This document shows, piece by piece, positions 12,633-23,302 of a stretch of 64,000 nucleotides of DNA (its first letter is position 1; each line of letters opens with the position of its first letter). The notes beneath the pieces are model-generated. The model worked only from the letters and a program-made list of their open reading frames with translations. It did no database searches and was not told the DNA's origin. A program made the position numbers and the translations under genes. This stretch comes from Thelonectria olida (Eukaryota; Ascomycota; Sordariomycetes; Hypocreales; Nectriaceae), in NCBI GenBank assembly GCA_020736575.1, contig JAGPYM010000012.1:248001-312000 (forward strand), in the 5' to 3' direction.

Positions 12633-12978
12633 GTTGTCAAAGAGGAGTGTTGTTCCTTGGTGGTGAGGATTCTTTTCGTGTTTCGTAGTTGGGAGTCGCA
12701 GTAGTGGTGGCGGGCGGAGAGGAAAAAGATTCAAGGTGCTTGGTCATGGTCATGGCGGTGGGGGGAAATATTTCCGGCAGAATTCTGGAGGGCGGTGAGG
12801 GGAGTTGGTCAAAGTTGGGGACCCGATGCGACTTCTTTCTTCAACTCTATTAAAATGACATATTTCGATTCAAATTACTCATTTGAACGCTGATTAACTC
12901 ATCTACTCAACCGAAAACTTAAACCATTCTTTTCGGCTGTGCAGTTGAAACAATACGAAAAGGCGTCCTCTCATCATC
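12633..12978. promoter_or_regulatory. RPB12 promoter and 3' end of HD/kinase gene
   Basis: Both flanking genes lie on the minus strand. The stretch must hold the RPB12 promoter and 5' leader and the 3' UTR of the next gene. No specific motif is claimed. Confidence 0.35.
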
Positions 12979-14423
12979 TCACCCTTGCCGACCGCGAGAC
13001 TCGTCATGGTGCGCTGCTTCCTGGCGCCCTTGTTGCATAATCTCCTTGACAATATCTCCAAGAATGGGTCCCATGTTTCTTTGAGACTCGGACACTTGTA
13101 CCTGATTTCCCAAGTTAGCTAATCACGGGGTATCCGTCAGTTCAACTCACCCTCCTGAAGAAGTTCTTCGACATGTACTCCAGCACCGACTTGTTCGCCT
13201 TCTCGGCTGCAACTTGGCTCTCCCTTCTTGTCGATACATCCTTAATGCCGGCGCGGGTCATCATCTGTTCTGCCGACTCCTCAAGGTATATCGTCCAGTA
13301 GACGTTCGAAATCTCACCAAATCAGCATATTCCACTGCTAGCCAAAGTGACATTCTGCTTACCTCACGATCAAACGCCACGGCTTGACTAACACTTTGCG
13401 GGAACCCCTCGATCAAAACACCCCTGCCCCTTGACTGGATGTCTTTGATCTTGCTCTTCAGCAACATGGTAGTCAACGACGTCGGGGCTATGACGGACTT
13501 CTCCAAGCTCTCCTTGATAAAGTCGCCAAAGATGGATCCCGGCCGGTCTTGTTCCTCTCGCAACAGACGGTCCACTGAGACCATTTCGAGCCCGCACTCT
13601 TTTGCCATGTGCGCGCAATGCGCTCCTCTGTCGGTGCCTGGCCCGCCTACACGCACAGTCAGATTGACAGTCGCAATGCAGAGGCTGCAGAGCCACGTAT
13701 ACTAGGTACCTATCACAAAAATGATTGGCGCTCTCGGGTCGGCCATTTCCTCGAGAGGGTCCCAGTCGTCTGAGAGTATTTGCTCCGTCTCCTTGGCTAG
13801 CCACGCATCGGTGATGGTCCCCTTTAACACGTCGAATTCTTCGTCAGTGATGGTCTGTTTGCCCTTTTTGCGACGGATGGCGGCATGGTGTAGAGATTGG
13901 AATGTGTGAACTTGGTAGACGAGTTGAGCGACGCCAGTCTCGCGAGCCATGTACTCTCTTCGAGCCTCGGGGAGCCGTTCTGCCAGAGTCGGGCTCTTTG
14001 CTCTCAAGATGCTAGTGAGGTAGTTAAGGCCGAGCTGCTCCTCCACTTCGCCTCCTACTATTTTGTTAGTTGATACAGGTATAGTGAGGCGTCCGAAATT
14101 GATCATACTCGGGCGTTTTTCGTTGAGCAAAGTCAGTTCGCCAGAGGCAATGTTGCCCACGTCGTGTGTGAGACACATGGCAATTGCTGTCATCTCACTC
14201 TCGCCGCTGAGCTATCACGTCGTTGAGCTTGAAAGAAGGAACAAAGGTATTTGGGTCGGTCTCTCACATCTGGATGCGCTAGGCAGACTAATGCCATCTG
14301 GTAAATATGTTCACTTAGACTGTCCGACTCTGGGACAGAAGTCGAAGCCCAAGTCGAGTTCTTGAGAGCCTTGAGGCTTTCAATAGCCTCGAGAAATGGA
14401 GGAGAGGACGTCGATCGATCCAT
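12979..14423 (-). CDS. HD-domain protein fused to adenylate-kinase-like domain with degenerate P-loop
   Basis: Six exons: 14423-14268, 14211-14109, 14054-13710, 13646-13363, 13312-13151 and 13101-12979 (390 aa). The N-terminal half looks like a small HD-family (HDDC2/YfbR-type) nucleotidase: His39 in SEHIYQMA and HD at 67-68 in CLTHDVGN. The usual later Asp region reads LVYQVHTFQ, so a metal ligand may be missing. The C-terminal half follows the adenylate/UMP kinase plan: IIFVIGGPGTDRG, VSVDRLLREE, LIEGFPQSVSQAVAFD. The P-loop Lys is Arg208 (GGPGTDRG instead of GGPGSGKG), the lid Arg/Asp signature is not visible, and DGFPR is EGFPQ. A pseudo-kinase or nucleotide sensor is likelier than an active kinase (inference). 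Confidence 0.75.
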
Positions 14424-15793
14424 GATTGCTCCAGCGCTGGAGTTTCGGAGCAAGGACGATTCGCATGGAAAGGTGGCAAACGGGGAACAGGGAAGAAGGG
14501 AAAGGTAGGTAGGTGAGTGGCTCTGAGGCCTCACATACGAACCAAAAGGCCCAGGTGAGGCTGATTTATTAGCTGAGAAACCATGTCGTGGATTGAGTGC
14601 CTGGCTCGACGGGGGGGTCGTGAATTTGACAAGGATGGTGAGCCGTAGGATCCATGGCGCTGGTGATTCGACGGATATGGTTTCGAGCCCACGGGGTGGT
14701 TGTCGAATTCATCGCCGTGTTGTGTTGGTGACGATGCACTGCGCGTGGGAAGGATGACATGCATGAGGTGATTTTGTATACTGTAGACGATTCGTTGCGC
14801 CCTCATTGACCCGTGGAATGAAACAGTTGGGCCTAGGGCTGCATGTAATTAGCTCAGTGCATCCGTCAGGTAGGCAATTGCAGCCCGAAGGACAGCATGC
14901 GGTCAGCCTGGTAAGGTTCTGGGATGAAGAAGCCCAGTAGGGCAGAGCTTATCTCTATTAGTGAGTGCGAGGTTGCATTGCATATCCGAAGGCAAAGGCG
15001 AGGAAGGGAAATAGGGCATTGCTCACCTCGCTCAGCTCCGTTGAAAGCGAGCTACCCTGGATCTTGATGCAGATTTGGCTCTTTTGGGGATTTGTTGAGT
15101 GATTAATGTCAGCAACGAGCATGGGGGTCAGTGTGACGATGTATTTCACAATTTGGAATCCTTGAATTGGTTAGGTTGGCGGATTACAATGTGGTGATGG
15201 GTTGTGTGTTGGTTGTAAAGGACTTTGGAGGTGGCTGAGATGAATCATGATCGTACTTCGTATTTAGGTGGGCAACGACGCAACCTAAAGTGCCTGTAAC
15301 TACCAATGTGAAGCACAACTTTCTTACTTGCAGTGACTAGTCCTATAAGCACAACAACCAGTCATCATAGTCGAGTCCTCAGCTACTATCGAATCCACCG
15401 ATGCATTAGACCATCTCGTTGATTCAAACAAAATGGAAAGCCATCCCGCTGTCACGCCAATGGAATGCCTGAGTCGACCTGACACCCCACAACGGATTAA
15501 TAGGCGACAACCACTGAAGCCACAGCGATTACGGAACTATTACGGAACTCGTTGGGGCGTTTCCTTCCTGTTGCGGAGGCCCCCCAGCAACCCGACGTCT
15601 CCCCCGAGCCTCGGCACTCCCATGATGCAAGCCACAGCGTGCATCTCCCCGTCACTTCCCCATATTCATATCGCAGGCTAAAGAACAATCCCAACTCTGC
15701 ACCTTCTCTCCCGCCGTTCTCCCCATTCGACTCCTCAAACTCCTCGTCTTGAATGATTCTCTCCTTCTGATACCCATTCTCCATCGTCATACC
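14424..15793. other. Intergenic, nothing firm
   Basis: About 1.37 kb between a minus-strand and a plus-strand gene, so it includes both promoters. Two weak minus-strand frames (14531-14806 and 14958-15149) have no recognisable domain and no convincing joint splice model. They are left unannotated. Confidence 0.35.
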
Positions 15794-16393
15794 ATGCGCC
15801 AACCCGACAATCTCTTCGATCCTTCGGCTACTCCGCCATCTTGCGCCTGTCCCTTTTGCGCCATCGCCGAGACCTACAGGCCGTTTACTCCGACCGAACC
15901 TCCAGAGCAACACTCTCCCTGTATCGACCCCGACCTCATTGCTCCCTCGGCCCACATCGTTCTTTCTACGCCCGACCTCATCGCCTTCCTCGACATCCTT
16001 CCTCTCAGCCATGGCCACCTCCTCCTATGTCCGCGAGAACACCGCGAGAAGCTCACAGACGTCACTGCCGACGAGGCTGCCGATCTGGGCCGCTGGCTGC
16101 GCATACTGTCCAAGGCTATGATGCGGGCCACGGGCGTTGAGGATTGGAACGTCGTCCAGAACAACGGCGCTGCAGCAGCTCAGGTCGTCCCGCACATGCA
16201 CTACCATATCATTCCCCGGCCTGACATAAGAGCGAGCGGCCGTTACAGCGAGAGCTTTACCATGTTTGGGCGCGGGAAGCGCGAGGAATTGGACGACGAC
16301 GAGGCACACTACTTGGCAGAGGAATTGCGACAGAGCGTTGCTGCCGTTGTAAAGGAAGAGGAGGAGGATTCGAAGCTCAAGGCCAAACTGTAG
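15794..16393 (+). CDS. HIT-family (histidine triad) protein
   Basis: Single exon, 199 aa. The histidine triad is VVPHMHYHIIPRP (HxHxH), preceded by the family's NVVQNNG strand and DILPLSHGHLLLCPREH. A CPFC pair near the N-terminus is common in HIT proteins and may bind zinc. HIT proteins are nucleotide hydrolases or transferases acting on AMP derivatives such as AMP-lysine or Ap4A. The substrate cannot be read from the sequence. The start at 15794 places the protein shortly before CPFC; an in-frame ATG at 15749 would add 15 residues. The charged, Lys/Glu-rich C-terminus is ordinary for fungal members. Confidence 0.85.
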   Translation: MRQPDNLFDPSATPPSCACPFCAIAETYRPFTPTEPPEQHSPCIDPDLIAPSAHIVLSTPDLIAFLDILPLSHGHLLLCPREHREKLTDVTADEAADLGRWLRILSKAMMRATGVEDWNVVQNNGAAAAQVVPHMHYHIIPRPDIRASGRYSESFTMFGRGKREELDDDEAHYLAEELRQSVAAVVKEEEEDSKLKAKL

Positions 16394-18271
16394 CCTCCGT
16401 CATGTTGGCAAATACGTGTTACGCGGGAAGGGCGGTCTATCCAGTGGCGCTTCGCATAGAGAGGAAGCATGAGAAGCTGTGATGTCAATTTTTCGCCTTT
16501 GCTGGTTCGCTTCCCAGCATCCAACGAAGCAATGAAGAAGGGGATGGCTGGAGCATGGTTGGAGTCCCTGACGGTCATAGCCTATTGACCTTCCTCGTCC
16601 CCCTTCCCTCTCCCTTGAAGCCCGCCTTCACCGAAGATTTCGATCTTATCTCAGTTGACGACACCAACACCCATTCGGATACGGGGCTCAAGCCAACGCT
16701 TGTACGCGTTGTTGTATGTCTTGATTCGACAATTTTAAACACGAAGGCACTGGGATCTTCACACATGCAGCCACGACTGATGCACAAGGGGAATGCCGAG
16801 GCTGACAGTCCAAGAATAGTCTCAACCGAGTACTTATCCTTCGAAAAGCCCACCACAGAGCCTCTCCCAACTGGGCTACCCTGTTTGAGTTGTTCGCCAA
16901 GTAGGGGGATTGGTGTAATTACAGAACACAGCATTGGAACAGGGTCTTCAGCACCGCCATAAGTTATCTAATTTATACGTACAACTAATCGTAAAATCTA
17001 TTCGCCTACTTGTATCACTTTCGGTAATCCATTTTATATCGGGCTATGATGCATCTCATCTCGGGACACCTTGGCTCTGACACTTGTTCCGATTTCTGGA
17101 CTCTGGAAGAACGAAATGGCGTAATCGATTCAATAGTGTAGCGGACAAAAAGGAGAACGGATGAATTCATGTTGCTCTGGTTTCCAGGCTCCGAAAGAGG
17201 TCTTAGTCGAGCCGCTACACACGGAGAGGAAGATCAAACACTAGGTACTCAACTTCAAACGTCAAAATATGCATTTTAAAAAGACGCAGTCTCTATAGTG
17301 ACCGGACAGCATTGCATAGACTGCCCGTTTCTTGTTGTTGAGAGTTTATCAACTTGAATCATATTAAGCGTCTTGCATCTCATAAAGGCAGATATGAAGA
17401 AGGCCGTGGATTGACGAGACCTACCTGCCTCGATATGAAACAAAGTTGAGTTCTACTGGAATGAAGGAACAGGATTGTATGCAATATCGATTACAGTCTA
17501 TGATCTGGTTGTACTAGCGAATATCCTGAAGAGTGGACTGCGATCAGCCTGCCAAAACTTGCTCTTGTATTGGCAAACCGCGATGTCTCCCGCCTATCTC
17601 TGATAGGAGTTGGTATAGTAGATGATTCTGCACAGGCGAGTCCCAATCCACGAAATAAGGACATGGCAAGATAAATTGCCCATTTCAATGTTTGCCAAGT
17701 AAACCTTCTTCATCCTTCCCGTGTGTCTGCGTTGTCGTTCGACTCACACTTACAAAACTGTGCCACTCCCACCGCCAACCCCTATTGATGCATCATTTTC
17801 ACCTCCATCGCCGTCGCGGCCACCATTTTAAGCCAAATAATCCCTGGAACTTGAGATATCTGGTTTATCCAACACGATAAACATCAAACAGCTGAGTCAG
17901 CATTGTGGCTTTTTCTCTCTTTTTTTTTTCCACTGCAGCCTCGTCGCCCAAACACTGGGCTGATCGTTTGATTTTTACCATGTTTTGTTTCCCTAGGCTG
18001 TTCTACCTTGCTCTATACTGACTGACGTTGATGGCCCCCCGAAACTCTTCTATTCCGGTTCTTTATCTACTGTGTTCCTCGATTCGAGTGTGCATATCCA
18101 AATTGTCGCCGATAGGAACCTCTTTCTCGGTGAGCGGCCCAGCTACGGCCCTGCGAGAATGAACCTATCTAGTCGCAACGCGAATCAAGCTGCCGACAAA
18201 AACCTCCGTTGAGCGAACCGTGTACCTCGAATGCGATATTCAGTAGTGACTCTTAGAGTCGCGCATGGGAC
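16394..18271. other. Long intergenic region, nothing recognised
   Basis: About 1.9 kb with only short frames (largest 16555-16962 plus and 16575-16934 minus, mutually overlapping and without domains). A T10 run followed by a pyrimidine tract and CAG near 17920-17936 could be a 5' UTR intron acceptor of the next gene. A structured RNA at 16600-16930 was considered but could not be supported. Confidence 0.35.
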
Positions 18272-18885
18272 ATGTCATCGAATACCTCCGTTACTGATGA
18301 TCAACGCTCAGGAGAACAAGGGAGCCACGGCGCTGGGGATGAAGCCGCCAGCGGATACGGATTATTTCCTCTGCACCAGACGTCAAGGGAGCTCCGGGAC
18401 CAAGTCAGCCGTGAGATCGAAGCGTTGAAGCCGAAATACCTAGAGAAGGAATTTTGGAGTTACGGATACCAAGAACCGTGTCCTCCACTATGTGAGAGTA
18501 TCAAAAATGTGCGCCCTCTGCGCTCGGAAGCCTAGGAAAACGGGACTGACTCTTCCATCTACTTTAGGATACACGCGTTTCCCAACTAGTAGAAACGAAA
18601 ACTCCACGAGCCTTTCGCCTCGATACAGGAGGGACATTTGTGGTGCCTAATGGGTATTTAGGAATCGCAGTGCTCCTCAATACCGGGGAAGCGAAGGTCA
18701 AACTACTATTCAAGGGGGGAAACTTGTATTTCGAAAGGAAATGGCCCCTGGACCATATGTTATGCCTGGTCGGCGCGGGTCTGCAGGCGCAGGCGCATTC
18801 TATCAAGGTATTGTTGATGCTGTTCCGGCTACCGCCAGACGGGGACAGCCCTGGGCAAATCGTCCATGACCTCCAATACATTTGA
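18272..18885 (+). CDS. Unrecognised protein, 184 aa
   Basis: Two exons, 18272-18508 and 18568-18885, with intron 18509-18567 (GTGCGC donor, CTTTAG acceptor) keeping phase. The frame stays open from a polar N-terminus through an aromatic patch (EFWSYGYQEPCPP), a beta-like Gly-rich stretch (FRLDTGGTFVVPNGY) and a C-terminus with LLFKGGNLYFERKW. I do not recognise a family. No signal peptide or membrane segment is clear. The last 57 coding bases overlap the end of the opposite-strand gene. The splice model and amino-acid make-up support coding, but evidence is modest. Confidence 0.45.
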
Positions 18886-19967
18886 CGTTGAATCGTCGTA
18901 GTTCCACGCTGTCGTCTCTCGCACCCCTCTGATGTTGACTATCGTGCTCTCTGCTCTTTCGGGATCGACCGTGTACTCCCCGTGTAAGTCGTAATGCGTG
19001 TCCATACGCCGTGGCAAACAAAGAAATTCCTTGACGTCCTTGAGAGTCATAGGGCGCCACGATGAGGGAGGCGTGAGCCGATGCCGGACCAGAGGCTGGG
19101 GAACGGCTCTCAGCTCGCCGCCACAGGTCTCGAAGATGATGTCGACGATGCGAAGGTTGCCAGAGGGAAAGATCTTCCTCGGCATGTAGGGCAGAAACTT
19201 ATCGTCCTTGCGGACCCCCGTGATGTAGTCAATGAGGACCGTGAAGTGCCGCGGGGAGAAGCAAGGGGCGCGGTTGAGCCATGTCTTGCCTGCTATTCTG
19301 ATTAGCTTGGGCTTTCTTGGTCATATTCTCGAGGGTGCTTACGACGCATAGGGATTTCGTGAGCACGTTCGCCCATGAGGTACGAGTCGAGCACGTTGAG
19401 CATTTCGATATACTTGGGCACGCCCATTCTCTTCTTGGACAGCATGTTTCCAGAGTCTCGCAGAGCCGTGCTCATGATTTTGTCGACTTGCCTCATGTCC
19501 ATGTAGTACACCTTCAACCCAATGGAGCAGAGACCGGTGAATACAAACTCGTACATCTGCCTCTCGAGGCCGTCGACGGGATGGACGTGGGCCATGTGGT
19601 TGGCGTATTCCTCGAGCAACTGCGTCCACGTCCACTCGGCGCGATCCTGTCTCGAATAGTGTTGATCATTGGAGAAGGAGACGGATAGTGTAAGTCCCTT
19701 TCGCAATTCGAGGAGGTCCTCTTCGGTCTCGGGCTTATTGTTGTCCCAGTCCTCCTCGCCCTGGGGCAAGCCCCTCAAGAAGGAGACGACTTCCTCTTCG
19801 ACCTGTGCATCCGTCTTTGTGGATTTGGGAACAGTCTCGCCGACAAAGGTGAATTCATTGCCGAACTTGTCGTCGCGAGTCCTGCGGCCCATGCTTGGCG
19901 CTTGGGGCGGGCAGTGGTAGTGATTGTGGGGGCCTTGGAGGAGTGATGCTGGGGACGGGTGGGACAA
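18829..19967 (-). CDS. Unrecognised conserved-looking protein, 361 aa
   Basis: Two exons, 19967-19343 and 19289-18829; intron 19290-19342 has GTAAGC, a GCTAAT branch point and CAG. The product is soluble and rich in helices and aromatic residues (EWTWTQLLEEYANHMAHVHP; VYYMDMRQVDKIM), followed by a second part containing PRHFTVLIDYITGV and LRIVDIIFETCGGEL. No known domain was recognised. No signal peptide is evident. A second in-frame ATG at 19892 (MGRRTRDDKFG) could be the true start, as the first 25 residues are low-complexity. It overlaps the plus-strand gene at its 3' end. Confidence 0.65.
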
Positions 19968-22372
19968 GGGAGTAAGCGACTAGGAATGACGGATGAGAAA
20001 TCATTGATTGCAGAATTGGCTTTAAAAATTTGGTGTCACGAGGACTGGAGACAGCTTATGTGCTTTCTAGTTTTGAGGGCATCTCCAAACGTCGATAATG
20101 AAGTTTAGGCAAGGCAAAGAAGGGCGAGGCAGGGTGAGGCAAACAGAACACCCGGTCTGCTGCAGTTGTGGCTGATCACGTGAGCGGATTGACATTCCAG
20201 CATGTGAAGAAGACATGGCGAAACCATAACAAACTTCTCGAATGCACAATGCAAATCTTGAAACAGTTCGCAATTATAGCTATTTTCTATTACACTGAAC
20301 AAGTACTCGGTAAGCCCAAGCCTCCCGCCGCCGTCATAACGCGGGAACGGCGACTTGAAAGAGAGCCTAAATCCACCCCGAAACAAGTGTGTGATGACTC
20401 GGCGTATCACGTGAGGCCTGGGAGTTGCCTAGCTATCCCGAGCTACCACTGAGCTGCCTCAAAGGCCTCAAACTGGCTCGAACATTCGGGTTCCGGCATC
20501 TATTTGGAGAACGCGTTCAGCGTCCCAATCAGTGGAAAATGCTAGGGATGACCCTTGCTTTCCATCCCGTGCCGCACCGAACAGTTTGCGATCCCATACT
20601 TTTTCCTCCTAATTCTTCTCGAGTCGTCGCTCTTTGCGGACTTGGACCAATCGATCGATCTCACGGAGAAATTACGGCACAACTGGAAGTGGCCCAAGCT
20701 TCCGAAGCTCCCATGCTGCCGCCCACCCGCCGTGCTCAATCTCGTCCTCGCTGAGGTGATCAAGCTGCCAAGCTACCGTCATTGAATTGAAGGACAATAC
20801 CGTCTCTCTGTTAGTCTACTCATCTAATTTCTAGGTTTCTACATGTCATTCTCAGGAACTCAATTGCATAGCATAGCAGCTCGATATGAGCAGCATTTTT
20901 GAGGTCTTCCCATGCCTCCCCTGACATCCTGCTACGTTTTGGGCCTCTTGCGACGAAGGACGACGAGACCGAACGAAGCCTGACTAGGGACTGGGCAGGC
21001 AATGGGAAACCACGCAGCCCCTGACAGAATGGCGAGCGAACAGGACCACGCTTACGTCACAATTGTGCGCCCTCCAAGCTGGGTCCAGCGCGCATCAGCT
21101 GGCGTCTCCCAGCCACCTTGCGGCCTCTTCCACCTAGGTCTCTCCCCCCTAGGAAGTTAGGTTCGCTCCTCCAGGCCACGGATACTGTCCTCCCCAACTC
21201 GCCTACCACCACACGGAATCGACGAAAAAGCACCCCTTGACGTCTTAGACAAAAGGAAAGTCACAAGCGCTCGCCGAATGCCACGAATGCTCTTGTTTTG
21301 CTATTCAGTTCCGGGAGCAGACGAGAGCTTCGACTGGGTTGGTTCAGCTGATTGGCCGGGCGTTGGTGTGCCATTGATCGACGCGTCGCAGAGCCACTCC
21401 TGTCTCTCTTCGAATCGATACAACGCGAGCTAGCCCAACTCCCTTATTATTGCAGTTGCTGACCAACTTGTCAATTGGCAAGCTTGTTGGTTAGTTACCA
21501 CGGGCTTCCTTGCCGGCAAGTGAGTTAAGGATGGGACGAGACAAGACGGGAGGACAAATTACCCACACTACCCACCCACCCACTCACACGCCCAGCTGCA
21601 GCCACACTCTCAGTGCCTATATTCACCGGTCGTCTGAGACTCTGGGACATGGACCAGACTGGACACAGCATAGAGTTGTACCTGGGTTTCTGGAGGCGGC
21701 TCTGCCAAATCAGATGTACAGCCCAACCCACACCCAGAGCAAAGAAGCAAACAGGATCTCTGAAGTCCCAGAAACCAACCCAGACTCCCTCGGAGTGTCC
21801 CCAGTGAAAACGGAATGATGGCATTGTGACAATGACGACGAGACAGTGACTTTGCGATAGCCGCAATTGGCACAGAGGAAGAAGTACACTCGCTACCAGA
21901 AGTTGAGCGACGGCGCGCAACGGGGCGATGAAGCTCTCCCACTCCCGTCCACGGTCCATCTCTCCCATTGACCCTTTTGGCCAGCAACAGCAGCTCCTCC
22001 GCTTCCTCTCAGCTCGTAAGCTCCCGTTCCCCGTCTGTGTGGACTTTGACGCCCCCGGAGCAAGCTTTCCATCCCTCCTTGTGCTTTTGGTGCCTCCCTC
22101 CGCTCACTCCCGCCTGCTGCTACTGGCAACTGCCATCCCACTCACTGCCACTGCGACTGCTCCCGCCGCCCGTCGCGCGCGCTCCCACTCACTCGCGCTC
22201 TCGCTCTCGCTCTCCCCTGCTTGTCCTTCTCCTCTCCTCTCTCTTCTCTCCCTCTCCTAACCAAAACATTTCTCTCTTCATCCTTTCTTTGCACCTTGAA
22301 TCGACCAAATTTCCCTCCATCGTCTTCCTTGCTCCCTACAACCTTTGCCCTACTACCCACCCAGCTATCAAA
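19968..22372. promoter_or_regulatory. Long divergent intergenic region with pyrimidine-rich 5' leader
   Basis: About 2.4 kb between the minus-strand gene start and the acidic-protein start. CACGTG boxes occur near 20175 and 20408. The 400 bases before 22373 are strongly C/T-rich, including CTCGCTCTCGCTCTC near 22190-22215, typical of the leader of a highly expressed fungal gene. Several frames on both strands (for example 21525-21968) are low-complexity shadows. No gene is called. Confidence 0.45.
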
Positions 22373-23302
22373 ATGGTCCGAAGCCGACGAGGTCAGGAGG
22401 AGGAGGAGGAGCTCGTCTCCCTCCCTGAGGAGTCTGATGGCGAGGAGGAGGAGGAGTAAGTAACCTTTCTGCTGTTGATTTTTTTCCATCTCTTTTTTTT
22501 GCTTTCTCTCTGCCCTTGTCTTGGTGGTGGCGCAATTGCAATCGCATCATCTACCGTCGCAAACCAGCTTTCGCAGCTTTAGCCAATGCGCGATGCGAAA
22601 TGCGACAGGATCAAGCTGCGCGGGCGATGCGCTCAAGTGACGTCGCATGCGCGCGCCCCGCCTAATGGCTATCGCCAGCCCAGCAATGCGCGATACTGGG
22701 AGCTATTGCGAGAAATGCATCCATCACCGCTTTCATCCTTATTTATCCTTGATAAATGACCCCGCCCCGTCACCCGCCGATGGACTTCTTTCCCCAATTG
22801 AAATGACCATTCGCTGACCAAGTTACGCACTCAGGTACGTCTCCACCGAGGATGAAGCAGCTGGCCAGCCCGATGATGATGACGAAGATGAAGATGCCGA
22901 GGAGGAAGAGGATGAGGAGGAAGAAGAGGGCGCTGAAAAGGCCAACGGCAAGGTAGAGACCAACGGAAAGAAGGCCAAGGCCAAGGCCCCCGCCGACGAA
23001 GAAGAAGATGAGGAGGAGGAAGAGGAAGAAGAGGACGCCGAGGATGCCGAGGAAGACGCCGAAGCCCCCAAGGCCAATGGCAAGGAGACCAACGGCGAGA
23101 AGGTGACCGGGAAGCGCGATCCTGAGGCTATTACCGGAGACGCCACTGGTAAGTGTTCATTGCCTCGATCGGGGCACCCAAGTAAGCTATCGTAGAGACC
23201 ATATCGCTGACGCGTTTGCGACCAACAGAGGACGGGCCTCCCGCCAAGAAGGCCAAGGTGGTTGAGAGCGCTGACGAGCTTGCCGAAGAGCTAGAGGTCT
23301 AA
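22373..23302 (+). CDS. Very acidic nuclear-type protein (prothymosin-like composition), 156 aa
   Basis: Three exons: 22373-22455, 22835-23148 and 23229-23302. Introns are 379 nt and 80 nt; the first is unusually long for this window. About half of the residues are Asp or Glu, interrupted by GKVETNGKKAKAKA and KANGKETNGEKVTGKRDPE. The end PPAKKAKVVE is a plausible nuclear localisation signal. Such composition is seen in histone-binding chaperones, prothymosin-like proteins and nucleolar proteins, but no family can be assigned. If the first intron is kept, translation stops at once at the TAA formed inside the GTAAGT donor. Confidence 0.7.

Noticed and set aside
16575..16934. Possible structured RNA or tRNA-like element on the minus strand
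   Set aside because: A short stretch looks like a tRNA D arm, but no acceptor stem, anticodon arm or T arm could be paired.
22823..23146. Ser/Ala-rich frame on the minus strand
   Set aside because: Shadow of the acidic protein's Glu/Asp codons.
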